A stretch of DNA of 64,000 bases from Alphaproteobacteria bacterium (GTDB taxonomy: Bacteria; Pseudomonadota; Alphaproteobacteria; Rhodobacterales; Rhodobacteraceae). The notes beneath the pieces are model-generated. The model was given only the letters and a program-made list of their open reading frames with translations. It was not told the origin of the DNA and ran no database searches. Within the stretch, counting starts at the first letter, position 1. Every line of letters begins with the position of its first letter. The stretch lies in NCBI GenBank assembly GCA_030427405.1, contig JAUHXK010000007.1, forward strand, positions 186,001-250,000, read 5' to 3'. A program made the translations under genes and the position numbers. Below, piece by piece: positions 21,633 through 30,728 of the stretch.

Positions 21633-22754
21633 TTAGATGTTTTCGCCGCGAATTGCGTCGCAGACCGCGTCCGTGACCTCTTGCGTGGTTGCGGTCCCGC
21701 CCACATCAGGTGTCAGCGTGCCTTCGGCGCAGACCTTTTCAACTGCGCGCATAAGCCGTTTGGCGGCATCCGCCTCGCCGAGATGTTCAAGCATTTGCGA
21801 GGCGGTCCAGAAGGTGGCGACAGGGTTTGCGATACCTTTGCCGGTGATGTCAAAGGCAGACCCGTGGATTGGCTCGAACATCGAGGGATAGCGCCGCTCG
21901 GGGTCGATGTTGCCGGTGGGTGCGACACCCAGCGAACCCGCCAGCGCACCGGCCAGATCCGACAGGATATCGGCATGCAGGTTCGTCGCGACAATCGTAT
22001 CCAGGCTGCGCGGGTCCTTGACCATGCGTACGGTCATCGCATCCACCAGCATCTTGTCCCAGGTCACGTCCGGGAAGTCACGGCTGACCTCTTCGGCAAT
22101 CTCGTCCCACATCACCATGCCATGCCGTTGCGCGTTGGATTTGGTCACCACGGTCAACAGCTTGCGCGGGCGCGACTGGGCCAGCGAAAAGGCATAGCGC
22201 ATGATGCGTTCGACGCCGGTGCGGGTGAAAATTGAAACCTCGGTTGCGACTTCTTCGGGGAAACCGCGATGTGCGCGGCCGCCGACGCCGGAATATTCGC
22301 CCTCGGAGTTTTCGCGCACGATCACCCAATCCAGATCGCCGGGGCCGACCCCCGCAAGCGGCGAGGTGATACCGGGCAGGATCTTGGTCGGGCGCACGTT
22401 GGCATATTGGTCAAACCCCTGGCACAAGGGCAGGCGCAGCCCCCACAATGTCAGGTGGTCCGGCACATCCGGCGCGCCGACGGCGCCAAAGAAAATGGCG
22501 TCGAAATCCTTGACCTGGTCGCGGCCATCCTCGGGCATAAGGGCCCCGGTGCGCTTGTACCGGTCCGAACTCCAGTCGAACTCGGTCACGTCGATCTTGA
22601 AGCTGCCGTCACGGCGGGCGAGCGCCTCAAGCGCCTGCAATCCGGCCGCGATGACCTCGGGGCCGATACCGTCGGCGGGAATGGCTGCAATTCGATAGGT
22701 CTTTGGGGTGGCGCCAACCGTTTTTGTGTTCGAAGCTGTTTCGTGAACTGTCAT
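21633..22754 (-). CDS. Tartrate dehydrogenase / isopropylmalate-dehydrogenase family
   Basis: 'IPADGIGPEVIAAG', 'VRENSEGEYSGVGGRAHRG', 'VTKSNAQRHGMVMWDEI', 'YPSMFEPIHGSAFDITGKGIANP'. Confidence 0.88.
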   Translation of the reverse strand: MTVHETASNTKTVGATPKTYRIAAIPADGIGPEVIAAGLQALEALARRDGSFKIDVTEFDWSSDRYKRTGALMPEDGRDQVKDFDAIFFGAVGAPDVPDHLTLWGLRLPLCQGFDQYANVRPTKILPGITSPLAGVGPGDLDWVIVRENSEGEYSGVGGRAHRGFPEEVATEVSIFTRTGVERIMRYAFSLAQSRPRKLLTVVTKSNAQRHGMVMWDEIAEEVSRDFPDVTWDKMLVDAMTVRMVKDPRSLDTIVATNLHADILSDLAGALAGSLGVAPTGNIDPERRYPSMFEPIHGSAFDITGKGIANPVATFWTASQMLEHLGEADAAKRLMRAVEKVCAEGTLTPDVGGTATTQEVTDAVCDAIRGENI

Positions 22755-22869
22755 TTCTGTGCCCCATGCCGCATGCCTGAATTCGTCGGAAAACCTATCG
22801 CCGGGGGATTGGTCTTCTCAAGGCAGGTATGATTATATACTATTCAGTGATAATTGTGGGGGGCGAAAA

Positions 22870-23784
22870 ATGGATACTGAACAGTTGCGGTGTTTTGTTG
22901 TTGCGGCCGAAACGCTCCATTTCGGGCGGGCGGCGCAATCGCTGGACATCTTGCCGGCAACGTTGGGGCGGCAGATCAAACATCTTGAAGACCGGCTTGG
23001 CGCGCAGCTGTTTATCAGAACGACCCGCAGCGTTTCCCTGAGCGAGATGGGAGGCGCGATCCTGGAAGAGGCGCGTGTCCTGGTGACCCAGGCCGACCAG
23101 TTGGAGGCCAGGGCCCGCAGCGTGCGCAGCGCGGGGGTCACGCCGCTGCGCGTTGGTGCCATCGACAGTGCCGCGGCCGGGCTGATCCCGCAATTGCTGG
23201 GGATCATACGGCGCGAAAATGTGGATATGGAAATCCAGATCGTCGAACAAAAGACCATTCACCTGCTGCCAAAGCTCCTCAGTGGCAGTCTTGACATTGT
23301 TTTTTGCCGCCCACCGGATATGCGCGATCCCAAGATCATCTTTCGAACGTTGTTTTTTGAAACGGCTGTGGTTGCGCTGCCGGAAAACCACGCACTTGCT
23401 GGCCGGGATGAAATTGACATCACCGATCTTGCGGACGAGCCGCTGATTGTCCCCGACCGCCGTTCGCGGCCGCATTCGCATGACCTGACGATCAAGCTGT
23501 TTCTGGATTCTGGCATGACAGCCCGGATCGCCCAGGTTGCCGAAGAAAAGCAGACAATCGTCAACCTTGTCGCTGTCGGCGCCGGGCTTGCCATTGTGCC
23601 GCGCTGGACCTCACGGCTGGCCGTGCCCGGCGTGCGTTTCGTGCCATTGCGAACTTCAAAAGGGGCGACCCTGTCCAAGCTGATGCTGGCCGCGGCCTGG
23701 GCGCGCGGCGCGCGGGATCCCATGCGCGACCGTTTCATGGACCTTTTAGAGGTCCATTTGCCGGAAATCGAAGCCTCGGCCTGA
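22870..23784 (+). CDS. LysR-family transcriptional regulator
   Basis: 'MDTEQLRCFVVAAETLHFGRAAQSLDILPATLGRQIKHLEDRLGAQLFIRTTRSVSLSEMG'. Confidence 0.95.
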   Translation: MDTEQLRCFVVAAETLHFGRAAQSLDILPATLGRQIKHLEDRLGAQLFIRTTRSVSLSEMGGAILEEARVLVTQADQLEARARSVRSAGVTPLRVGAIDSAAAGLIPQLLGIIRRENVDMEIQIVEQKTIHLLPKLLSGSLDIVFCRPPDMRDPKIIFRTLFFETAVVALPENHALAGRDEIDITDLADEPLIVPDRRSRPHSHDLTIKLFLDSGMTARIAQVAEEKQTIVNLVAVGAGLAIVPRWTSRLAVPGVRFVPLRTSKGATLSKLMLAAAWARGARDPMRDRFMDLLEVHLPEIEASA

Positions 23785-23909
23785 TTATATCAATTTTGAA
23801 TATATTCTATGATCCGTTGAGTCGGAAAACGGGTCATTTCATTGTAAATCTACCGGGAAACGCGCGTATCGCGTGACGTCCCAAGGGGAGATTTTGGAGG
23901 AGAGGCCCA

Positions 23910-24884
23910 ATGAAATTCAGCACCTTTGCCGCTATGGCTGTTGCCACCGTTGCCGCGTTGCCCGCAACTGCACAGGACCGGGAAGGATGGCCCGACAGCA
24001 TCACGATCGGAACCGGCAGCCAGGGGGGGACCTATTTCGGGTATGGCAGCGGTTTCGGCGCGATGATCAGCGAGAACCTGGACATCAATGCCGGTGCCGA
24101 GATCACCGGCGGCCCGGTGCAAAACGTCACGCTGGTCGAAACCGGTGAACATCAGCTTGGCTTTGTCACACTTGGCCCCGCGGACGAGGCCCGCAAGGGC
24201 GAAAGCCCGCTGATGCCGGGTGTGCCGCATGAAAACGTGCGCGCGCTGTTCCCGATGTACCAAACCCCGCTGCAGGCTGCCGTCCTGGCAAGCACGGATA
24301 TTGCCAGCTTTCAGGACATGGCGGGCAAGCGCGTTGGCGTTGGACCCGCAGGCGGGACATCGGCGACCTACTGGACCCGTTTCTTCGAGAACGCGGACGG
24401 GTATGACGGCGTGGTCATTTCCAACGCAGGCGGCTCGGACACGGCGGGTCAGCTCAAGGACGGGCTGATTGACGCCTTCGTCTATGCCGCGGGCCTGCCG
24501 ACGGGCGCCTATGCACAATTGGCGGTCGAGAACGATGTGCGGTTCATCTCGATGGACGAAGAAACCCTGGCCAAGATGATGGAAATCGTACCGGCCATGG
24601 CTCCGTTCACGATCCCGGCCAATACCTATGAGGATCAGCCCGAAGACCTGCAGACCGTGTCGCTGTGGAACTTTGCCATCGCACATCAGGACATGCCGGA
24701 AAGCCTGGCCTATGCAATCACCGCGCTGGCCATGGAAAACAATGACCGCATGGTAACCAATCACGCCGCCGCCAAGGAAACACTGGCGGAAAACGTGCTC
24801 AAGAACCAGGTCATCCCGTTCCATCCGGGCGCTGTGAAGTGGTTCGAGGAAAACGGTTACGAGATTCCGGACAACCTCAAGTAA
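23910..24884 (+). CDS. TAXI-family TRAP transporter solute-binding protein
   Basis: Signal peptide plus 'ITIGTGSQGGTYFGYGSGFGAMISENL', 'AGKRVGVGPAGGTSATYWTRFF'. Confidence 0.92.
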   Translation: MKFSTFAAMAVATVAALPATAQDREGWPDSITIGTGSQGGTYFGYGSGFGAMISENLDINAGAEITGGPVQNVTLVETGEHQLGFVTLGPADEARKGESPLMPGVPHENVRALFPMYQTPLQAAVLASTDIASFQDMAGKRVGVGPAGGTSATYWTRFFENADGYDGVVISNAGGSDTAGQLKDGLIDAFVYAAGLPTGAYAQLAVENDVRFISMDEETLAKMMEIVPAMAPFTIPANTYEDQPEDLQTVSLWNFAIAHQDMPESLAYAITALAMENNDRMVTNHAAAKETLAENVLKNQVIPFHPGAVKWFEENGYEIPDNLK

Positions 24885-24972
24885 CCTGACATCTGAAACC
24901 AAAGCGGGCGGAGCCGAAGTCATGGGTCCGCCCGACGTGTCTCTGCAGCATTGTAAAATCGAGCGCCCGAGT

Positions 24973-27168
24973 ATGACAGATCATCCCAACAGACCCGCAG
25001 AGAAGGCCGGCACCGAAGATCTTGAGATCGACTTTGAAACGGCCGCGTCCAAGGTCGACGAAGAGCCTCTTTCCGCCAATCAACGCGATTTTTCGGGCTA
25101 CCGGAACTGGATCATCTCGGGGATGTGCGTTGCGTATTCGGTCTTTCACCTGCTGGTGATGAACGTCTATCCGCTGGAGACCTGGGCGTATCGCCTGTGC
25201 CATGTCGGCGGCGGCCTGATCCTTGGGTATCTTCTTTATGGGGCCACGACTTTTGGTGTGCCGCGGCCCGAGCGGAGCTCGCCCCTGTCCACGGCGCTTT
25301 TGGTCATTGCCGGGCTAGGGGTGTTTTATGGTTTCGCCGGGGTTCTGGCGGTCTGGATCAATGGCACGCTTATGGGTGTTGCGCTGCCGCCGAAATGGGC
25401 GATGTCCACGTTTGGCATTCCTTTGACGGTGGGCACGGCCCTGGCAATTGTCCATGGTTGGCTGTTTCCCGATCGGGACCGCGACCGGTTTTCGGTCGGC
25501 GATGCCCTGCTGGCGCTGGCCTCGCTGACGGCCATTGCATACTTGATTTTCTTTGCCCGTCAGTTGCAGCTGCGTGCGGGTATGCCGATGGCGCTGCCCG
25601 GCGACATGTGGGCGGCCGTCACCGGTATGCTGCTGATCATCGAACTGACACGCCGCCTTGCCGGTCTTGCGCTTGTGATCATCGCGTCGGTTTTCGTCGC
25701 CTATGCTTTTCTTGGCCCGTGGCTGCCCGGCATATTTGAACATCGCGGATATGATGCAAAACGGTTCTTTTCGTATATCTTCACCGATAACGGCATCCTG
25801 TCTGCACCAATCGCGATTTCGTCGACCTACATCATTTTGTTCGTGATCTTCGCGGCCTTTCTGCAAGCGACGCGCGTGGGTGAGTATTTCGTGAACCTTG
25901 CTTTCGCCGCCGCGGGGCATCGGCGCGGTGGCCCGGCCAAGGTGGCAATTTTTGCATCCGGCCTGATGGGCATGATCAATGGAACCTCGGCAGGGAACGT
26001 GGTGGCCACCGGATCCTTGACGATTCCCATGATGAAAAAGGTAGGCTACAAACCCCAAACCTCGGCCTCGGTCGAGGCCGCGGCCTCGACGGGCGGGCAG
26101 ATCATGCCGCCGATCATGGGGGCAGGGGCCTTCATCATGGCCGAGATTACCGGCATTGCCTATATGCAGATCGTCTATGCCGCGATCATTCCGGCCATCA
26201 TCTACTTTATCTCGGTCTATTTCATGGTCGATCTCGCGGCCAAAAAGGCCAACATGAAGGGCTTGCCCCGTGACATGCTGCCCAAGCTCGATGCGCTGCT
26301 GAAACAGGTTTACCTGTTCAGCCCTATCGTCGTGCTGATCACAGCCTTGTTCATGGGATATTCGGTCATCCGCTGCGGTACGCTGGCGATGGTGACGGCC
26401 GCCGTCGTGTCGTGGTTGACCCCGCATGCGATGGGGCCCAAGCGGTTGTTTCACGCCCTGGACGTGGGCGCGCGGATGGTCCTGCAGCTGGTGGCGGTCT
26501 GCGCAACGGCGGGGATTATCGTGGGTGTGATCGCCCTGACCGGCATCGGGTCGCGGTTCTCGACCGTCCTGCTGACCTTGGCGGATCAGAGCCAGATCCT
26601 TGCCCTGTTCTTTGCCATGGTGGTCTCGATCATCCTTGGGATGGGGATGCCGACCACGGCGGCCTATGCGGTTGCGGCCAGTGTCATCGCGCCGGGCGTG
26701 ATCAACCTTGGGGTCGAGCCGCTGGTGGCGCATTTGTTCATCTTCTATTTCGCGGTGATGTCCGCCATCACCCCTCCTGTTGCGTTGGCAGCCTATGCGG
26801 GCTCGGCGCTTGCCGGGTCCGACCCCATCAGGACCAGTGTCGAAAGCTTCAGGATTGGTCTGGCAGCTTTTGTCGTGCCCTACATGTTCTTCTTTTCGCC
26901 CGCGATGCTGCTGGACGGAACGTGGTTGGAAATTGTGCATGTCGCGATCACTGCCGCAATTGGTGTCTATCTGCTGTCCTGCGCCGTTCAGGGGTGGTTC
27001 ATGGGGCATGCCGGGGCATTGGTTCGCGTCGCCCTGCTTGTTGCCGGCCTGACGATGATTGCGGGCGGATGGACAACGGATGCAATCGGACTGGCGATCG
27101 TGGCTGCAATCATCCTTGTGCAAAAACGGCTGGTTTCGGCCCATGACGTCGCGCATGGCGCGGACTGA
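24973..27168 (+). CDS. TRAP transporter fused permease (4TM-12TM)
   Basis: Multiple TMs, 'GLMGMINGTSAGNVVATGSLTIPMMKKVGYKPQTSASVEAAASTGGQIMPPIMGAGAFIMAE', 'GMGMPTTAAYAVAASVIAPG'. Confidence 0.95.
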   Translation: MTDHPNRPAEKAGTEDLEIDFETAASKVDEEPLSANQRDFSGYRNWIISGMCVAYSVFHLLVMNVYPLETWAYRLCHVGGGLILGYLLYGATTFGVPRPERSSPLSTALLVIAGLGVFYGFAGVLAVWINGTLMGVALPPKWAMSTFGIPLTVGTALAIVHGWLFPDRDRDRFSVGDALLALASLTAIAYLIFFARQLQLRAGMPMALPGDMWAAVTGMLLIIELTRRLAGLALVIIASVFVAYAFLGPWLPGIFEHRGYDAKRFFSYIFTDNGILSAPIAISSTYIILFVIFAAFLQATRVGEYFVNLAFAAAGHRRGGPAKVAIFASGLMGMINGTSAGNVVATGSLTIPMMKKVGYKPQTSASVEAAASTGGQIMPPIMGAGAFIMAEITGIAYMQIVYAAIIPAIIYFISVYFMVDLAAKKANMKGLPRDMLPKLDALLKQVYLFSPIVVLITALFMGYSVIRCGTLAMVTAAVVSWLTPHAMGPKRLFHALDVGARMVLQLVAVCATAGIIVGVIALTGIGSRFSTVLLTLADQSQILALFFAMVVSIILGMGMPTTAAYAVAASVIAPGVINLGVEPLVAHLFIFYFAVMSAITPPVALAAYAGSALAGSDPIRTSVESFRIGLAAFVVPYMFFFSPAMLLDGTWLEIVHVAITAAIGVYLLSCAVQGWFMGHAGALVRVALLVAGLTMIAGGWTTDAIGLAIVAAIILVQKRLVSAHDVAHGAD

Positions 27169-27278
27169 ACCGGCCCGAACCTGCGCCGCCCAGGGCGCAG
27201 CCGGGCAAATTTGATCACTACACCGAGGACACCCTGCCGCCATCGCTGGTGGCGGGGTGCGCCCATTAGAGCTCTGGG

Positions 27279-28307
27279 TCAGATATTTTCAGAGGTGAAA
27301 ATGTCGAAGCCAAGCGCCACCCGCTGCGCGCCTTTGTCGGGGCCGTCCCGCTTGGCCTTTATCATCGTCTCGATTGTTTTCCGGGCGAACCGGTCCAGGG
27401 GATGAGAGATCACCATCTTCAGCGTGCCGTCGATCAGGGCATCGCGGGTGGCGTCGAAAAGTTCATAGCCTATTGCCACGAAATCATCCCGCTTGCCGGC
27501 CTCTCGCAGCGCAGCCAGCGCGCCGGTGATACCGCCGCCCGAGACAAACAGACCACAAAGGTCCGGATGGTCCCGGAAAAGATGTTCGACCATCTCACGG
27601 GCGACGGCCGAGGATTCGTAGGTCGCCAGGGGTTCGAGGATGGAGAAGCCGGTATTGTGTTCGCGAAAATATGACCGGAAACCACTTTCGTTCATTTCCT
27701 GGTTTCGATAGCGGTGGTTGCCGACAAGGACACCGATCTTGCCGGGGTCCTTGACCATATTGTCAAAGGCCCAGGCTGCGGTTCGCCCGACCACCCAACT
27801 GTCCAGCCCTACGAAGCTGACATTGGCGCGGGCCGAAAGCGGTGCAATCAGCGCAACAACCGGAACGCCACTTGCCGAAACCACATTGATCGCGTCCGCG
27901 ATTTTGGGATGCTGGGCGGCAACCAGCGCAACGCAGTCGCACGCCATTCCAAGTTCGATCAGGCGCGCCGCCACGTTGTCGGGTGAAAGGTCGTCGAGAT
28001 ATTCCAGATCCAGTTCGACCTGATGCTGAACGTGGCGTTCAGCTTCCTTTCGTATGGCACCGCCCAAACCCCGATAAAAGGCCCGCCCGCCCTGATGCAG
28101 CAGGATGCCCAGCTTGTGCGTTTCGCGCCCTTTCCGAACAGAACGTTCGAGCGTTCCAAGACCGTAAAACCCGATCTCGTCGGCGGTGGCCAGAACATGT
28201 TCCCGCGTGTGCTTTCGGACCGAGTCGGGATTGTTCAAAACCCGGTTGACGGTCGATACCGACACATCGGCCGCTTTGGCCAAATCAGCAATCGTCTGAC
28301 GTTTCAT
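27279..28307 (-). CDS. LacI-family transcriptional regulator (paralog 1)
   Basis: 'MKRQTIADLAKAADVSVSTVNRVLNNPDSVRKHTREHVLATADEIGF' HTH; periplasmic-binding-like effector domain. Confidence 0.95.
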   Translation of the reverse strand: MKRQTIADLAKAADVSVSTVNRVLNNPDSVRKHTREHVLATADEIGFYGLGTLERSVRKGRETHKLGILLHQGGRAFYRGLGGAIRKEAERHVQHQVELDLEYLDDLSPDNVAARLIELGMACDCVALVAAQHPKIADAINVVSASGVPVVALIAPLSARANVSFVGLDSWVVGRTAAWAFDNMVKDPGKIGVLVGNHRYRNQEMNESGFRSYFREHNTGFSILEPLATYESSAVAREMVEHLFRDHPDLCGLFVSGGGITGALAALREAGKRDDFVAIGYELFDATRDALIDGTLKMVISHPLDRFARKTIETMIKAKRDGPDKGAQRVALGFDIFTSENI

Positions 28308-28404
28308 GCAATTCGCCTCGCATCATTCTGAGTGGGTTTGGCTCATTGTGGAGCAAAAAACTAGCAAAATGAAACAATAATATCATGCATCGCGCGGTCA
28401 TATT

Positions 28405-28419
28405 GAACCAATCGGGTTC
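28405..28419. promoter_or_regulatory. Candidate LacI-family operator dyad
   Basis: GAACC-AATCG-GGTTC perfect inverted repeat between the divergent lacI1 and hydroxylase genes. Confidence 0.35.
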
Positions 28420-28466
28420 CGGGTGTCACTGTTACGGCATCAGGCGCAAGCTGGGAGGAACGTTCT

Positions 28467-29498
28467 ATGAAAGACCTTGAGCATGGAACCAGGGACAAAC
28501 GCGGGAACTGGACGCCGCACAAGCTGGCGGAACCCGCCCCGATCTGGCATCGCCCCTTTAGCCCGTCCAAAGTGCTGGCCTGGGTTCCCGAATACCTATG
28601 GCCGTGGAACGCGTTTCACCTTGCCACGGCTTTGCTGTGGGTTCTGGTTCTGATCCCAAGCTGGGACAGCCTCGCGACCCTGTCGCTGGGAAATTACGCC
28701 TACCTGTACTGCCTGAACGCCGTGGGCATGTTCCTGTTTCTGGGCAGTTTCGAGTTTTTCTTCTACGTCAAGCGCAAGCAGGAAAACCGTTACAAATACA
28801 ATGGCAAGTTCCCCGCCGATCACCCGTCTGACGTCTTCTGGTTCAAAAGCCAGAATATTGACAACTTCCTTCGGTCGTTTCTGATCACCATCCCGCTGTG
28901 GACCGTGGTCGAGATCGTGATGCTGTGGGCCTATGCCAACACCTGGGCGACCTGGTTGCCGTGGTCGACCCATTGGCTCTGGCTGAGCTTTATCGTCCTG
29001 ATCGCACCGGCCGTGCATGAAGTGTATTTCTTCTGTCTGCACCGGGCGATCCACTGGCCGCCGCTTTACAAACATATCCACTCGGTCCACCACAACTCGA
29101 TCAATCCCAGCCCGTGGTCCTCGCTGAGCATGCATCCCGGCGAAGGCTTTCCCTATATGGCCGAGGCGTGGTTGCACCTGCTGATCCCCTCGAACCCGGT
29201 ATGCGCCTATTTCACGTTGCATTCTGTGGGATTCGGCGCCGTGAACGGGCATTTGGGCTTTGAGAAGTTCGAGCTGACCGAAAACACCATGCTCGATAGC
29301 CACGCCTACACTCACTACCTGCACCACAAGTATTTCGAGGTGAACTATGGCGGTGATGGTCTGGTGCCCCTCGATAAGCTGTTTGGCACCTGGCATGACG
29401 GCTCGAAAGAAGCAGACGAGCAGATGAAAGCGCGTTTCCGCAAGAAGAAAGAGCGCCTGAAAAGCAAACGCGCTCAGGCATCCTCGGCTGCTGGCTGA
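28467..29498 (+). CDS. Sterol desaturase / fatty acid hydroxylase superfamily membrane protein
   Basis: Histidine boxes HRAIH, HSVHHNS, HYLHHKYFEVNYGG plus TM segments. Confidence 0.9.
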   Translation: MKDLEHGTRDKRGNWTPHKLAEPAPIWHRPFSPSKVLAWVPEYLWPWNAFHLATALLWVLVLIPSWDSLATLSLGNYAYLYCLNAVGMFLFLGSFEFFFYVKRKQENRYKYNGKFPADHPSDVFWFKSQNIDNFLRSFLITIPLWTVVEIVMLWAYANTWATWLPWSTHWLWLSFIVLIAPAVHEVYFFCLHRAIHWPPLYKHIHSVHHNSINPSPWSSLSMHPGEGFPYMAEAWLHLLIPSNPVCAYFTLHSVGFGAVNGHLGFEKFELTENTMLDSHAYTHYLHHKYFEVNYGGDGLVPLDKLFGTWHDGSKEADEQMKARFRKKKERLKSKRAQASSAAG

Positions 29499-29565
29499 CC
29501 GAAAAAACAACCAACCCGACCGTGACCCTGGCAGGCGATGACACCTGCCACAACAGGAGAGAACT

Positions 29566-29877
29566 ATGGCTGAATGGATCGACGCCTGCGCAGCAGATGA
29601 TATCGACGAAGAAGAGGTTATCCGCTTTGACCACGGGGCCCGCACATTCATCATCGTGCGGGATCACCAGGATAATTATTACTGTACCGACGGGCTGTGC
29701 ACCCATGAAGAGGTGCATCTGAGCGAGGGGCTGGTCGTCGAGGCGACGATCGAATGCCCCAAGCACGCCTCGATCTTCGACTGCACAACCGGCGAGGTGG
29801 AAACGCCGCCCGCCTGCGACAACCTACATACCTATTCCACCAAGGTCGAAGGTGGCCGCGTCTACGTGGAAATCTGA
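29566..29877 (+). CDS. Rieske-type [2Fe-2S] ferredoxin (MocE-like)
   Basis: 'CTDGLCTHEEVHLSEGLVVEATIECPKHASIFDCTTGEVETPPA' Rieske C-x-H / C-x-x-H motifs. Confidence 0.9.
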   Translation: MAEWIDACAADDIDEEEVIRFDHGARTFIIVRDHQDNYYCTDGLCTHEEVHLSEGLVVEATIECPKHASIFDCTTGEVETPPACDNLHTYSTKVEGGRVYVEI

Positions 29878-29906
29878 CACAGCTGCGCAGCAAAAGGACC
29901 GACCCA

Positions 29907-30725
29907 ATGTATCACAACCGCCCTCATGTCGAGGATATTCGCGCCATGAAACAGCGTGGCGAAAAGATCTCGATGCTGTTTGTCACCACGCCCGAGGAGG
30001 CCGCGGCCGCTGCAGCCGCAGGCATCCACATGCTGTCGATTGAAGGGCGTTTTTTCGATGCTGAAATGCGCGAGGCCGCTGGCGATTGCTTTGTGCAGGT
30101 CGGCTTGCCCTATGGCGGCTGGGGCCGGTTCGAAGGACGCGCGATTGCAACCGCCGAGGACTATTTGCGGGCCGCATTTCACTATGCCGGAATTGGCGGC
30201 GACGCGTATTATTGCGCGGCGTCCTACGATATTCAGAAGGTTCTGTGTGACAATCATTTGCCGGTGGTCGGTCATATCGGTCTGATCCCCAGTTACATCA
30301 CATGGACGGGGTGGCGCGCCGTCGGCAAAACAGCCGAAGAGGCGCAGGCGCTATGGCGGCACACCCAAAAGCTGCAAGAGATTGGCGTATTTGCGGCCGA
30401 GCTTGAGGTCGTGCCAGATCGGGTCGCCAGGTTCCTGACGGAAAACTCGTCTTTGATCATGCTTGGGATGGGGGCGGGGGAACATGCGGATGCCCAGTAC
30501 CTGTTTACCGAAGACGTCTGCGGTTACGGCCGGAACCACAAACCGCGTCACGGCAAGCAATACCGCAATTTCGCGCCCGAATTCGAACGCTTGCAGAATG
30601 AAAGGATCGCCGCATTCCGCGAGTTCAAGGCCGATGTTGATGCAGGCCTATATCCCGGCAAAGAACACTCGGTGGAGATTACGAGTGCAGAGTTCAGCGC
30701 ATTCCAAAAGTCGGTCGGGTGCTGA
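29907..30725 (+). CDS. PanB-like (ketopantoate hydroxymethyltransferase superfamily) protein, divergent
   Basis: 'LPVVGHIGLIPSYITWTGWRAVGKTAEEAQ', 'AELEVVPDRVARFLTENSSLIMLGMGAGEHADAQYLFTEDVCG', 'YPGKEHSVEI' match PanB C-terminal motifs; several PanB active-site residues not conserved. Confidence 0.7.
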   Translation: MYHNRPHVEDIRAMKQRGEKISMLFVTTPEEAAAAAAAGIHMLSIEGRFFDAEMREAAGDCFVQVGLPYGGWGRFEGRAIATAEDYLRAAFHYAGIGGDAYYCAASYDIQKVLCDNHLPVVGHIGLIPSYITWTGWRAVGKTAEEAQALWRHTQKLQEIGVFAAELEVVPDRVARFLTENSSLIMLGMGAGEHADAQYLFTEDVCGYGRNHKPRHGKQYRNFAPEFERLQNERIAAFREFKADVDAGLYPGKEHSVEITSAEFSAFQKSVGC

Positions 30726-30728
30726 TCG

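Noticed and set aside
25315-27243. 642-aa open frame on the - strand
   Set aside because: Antisense to the TRAP fused permease; composition (Arg/His/Gln/Asp-rich) is typical of shadow ORFs.
27169-27278. Inverted repeats CTGCGCC/GGCGCAG and CGCCA/TGGCG after the TRAP permease
   Set aside because: Possibly a weak terminator, but no T-run; common in GC-rich intergenic DNA.
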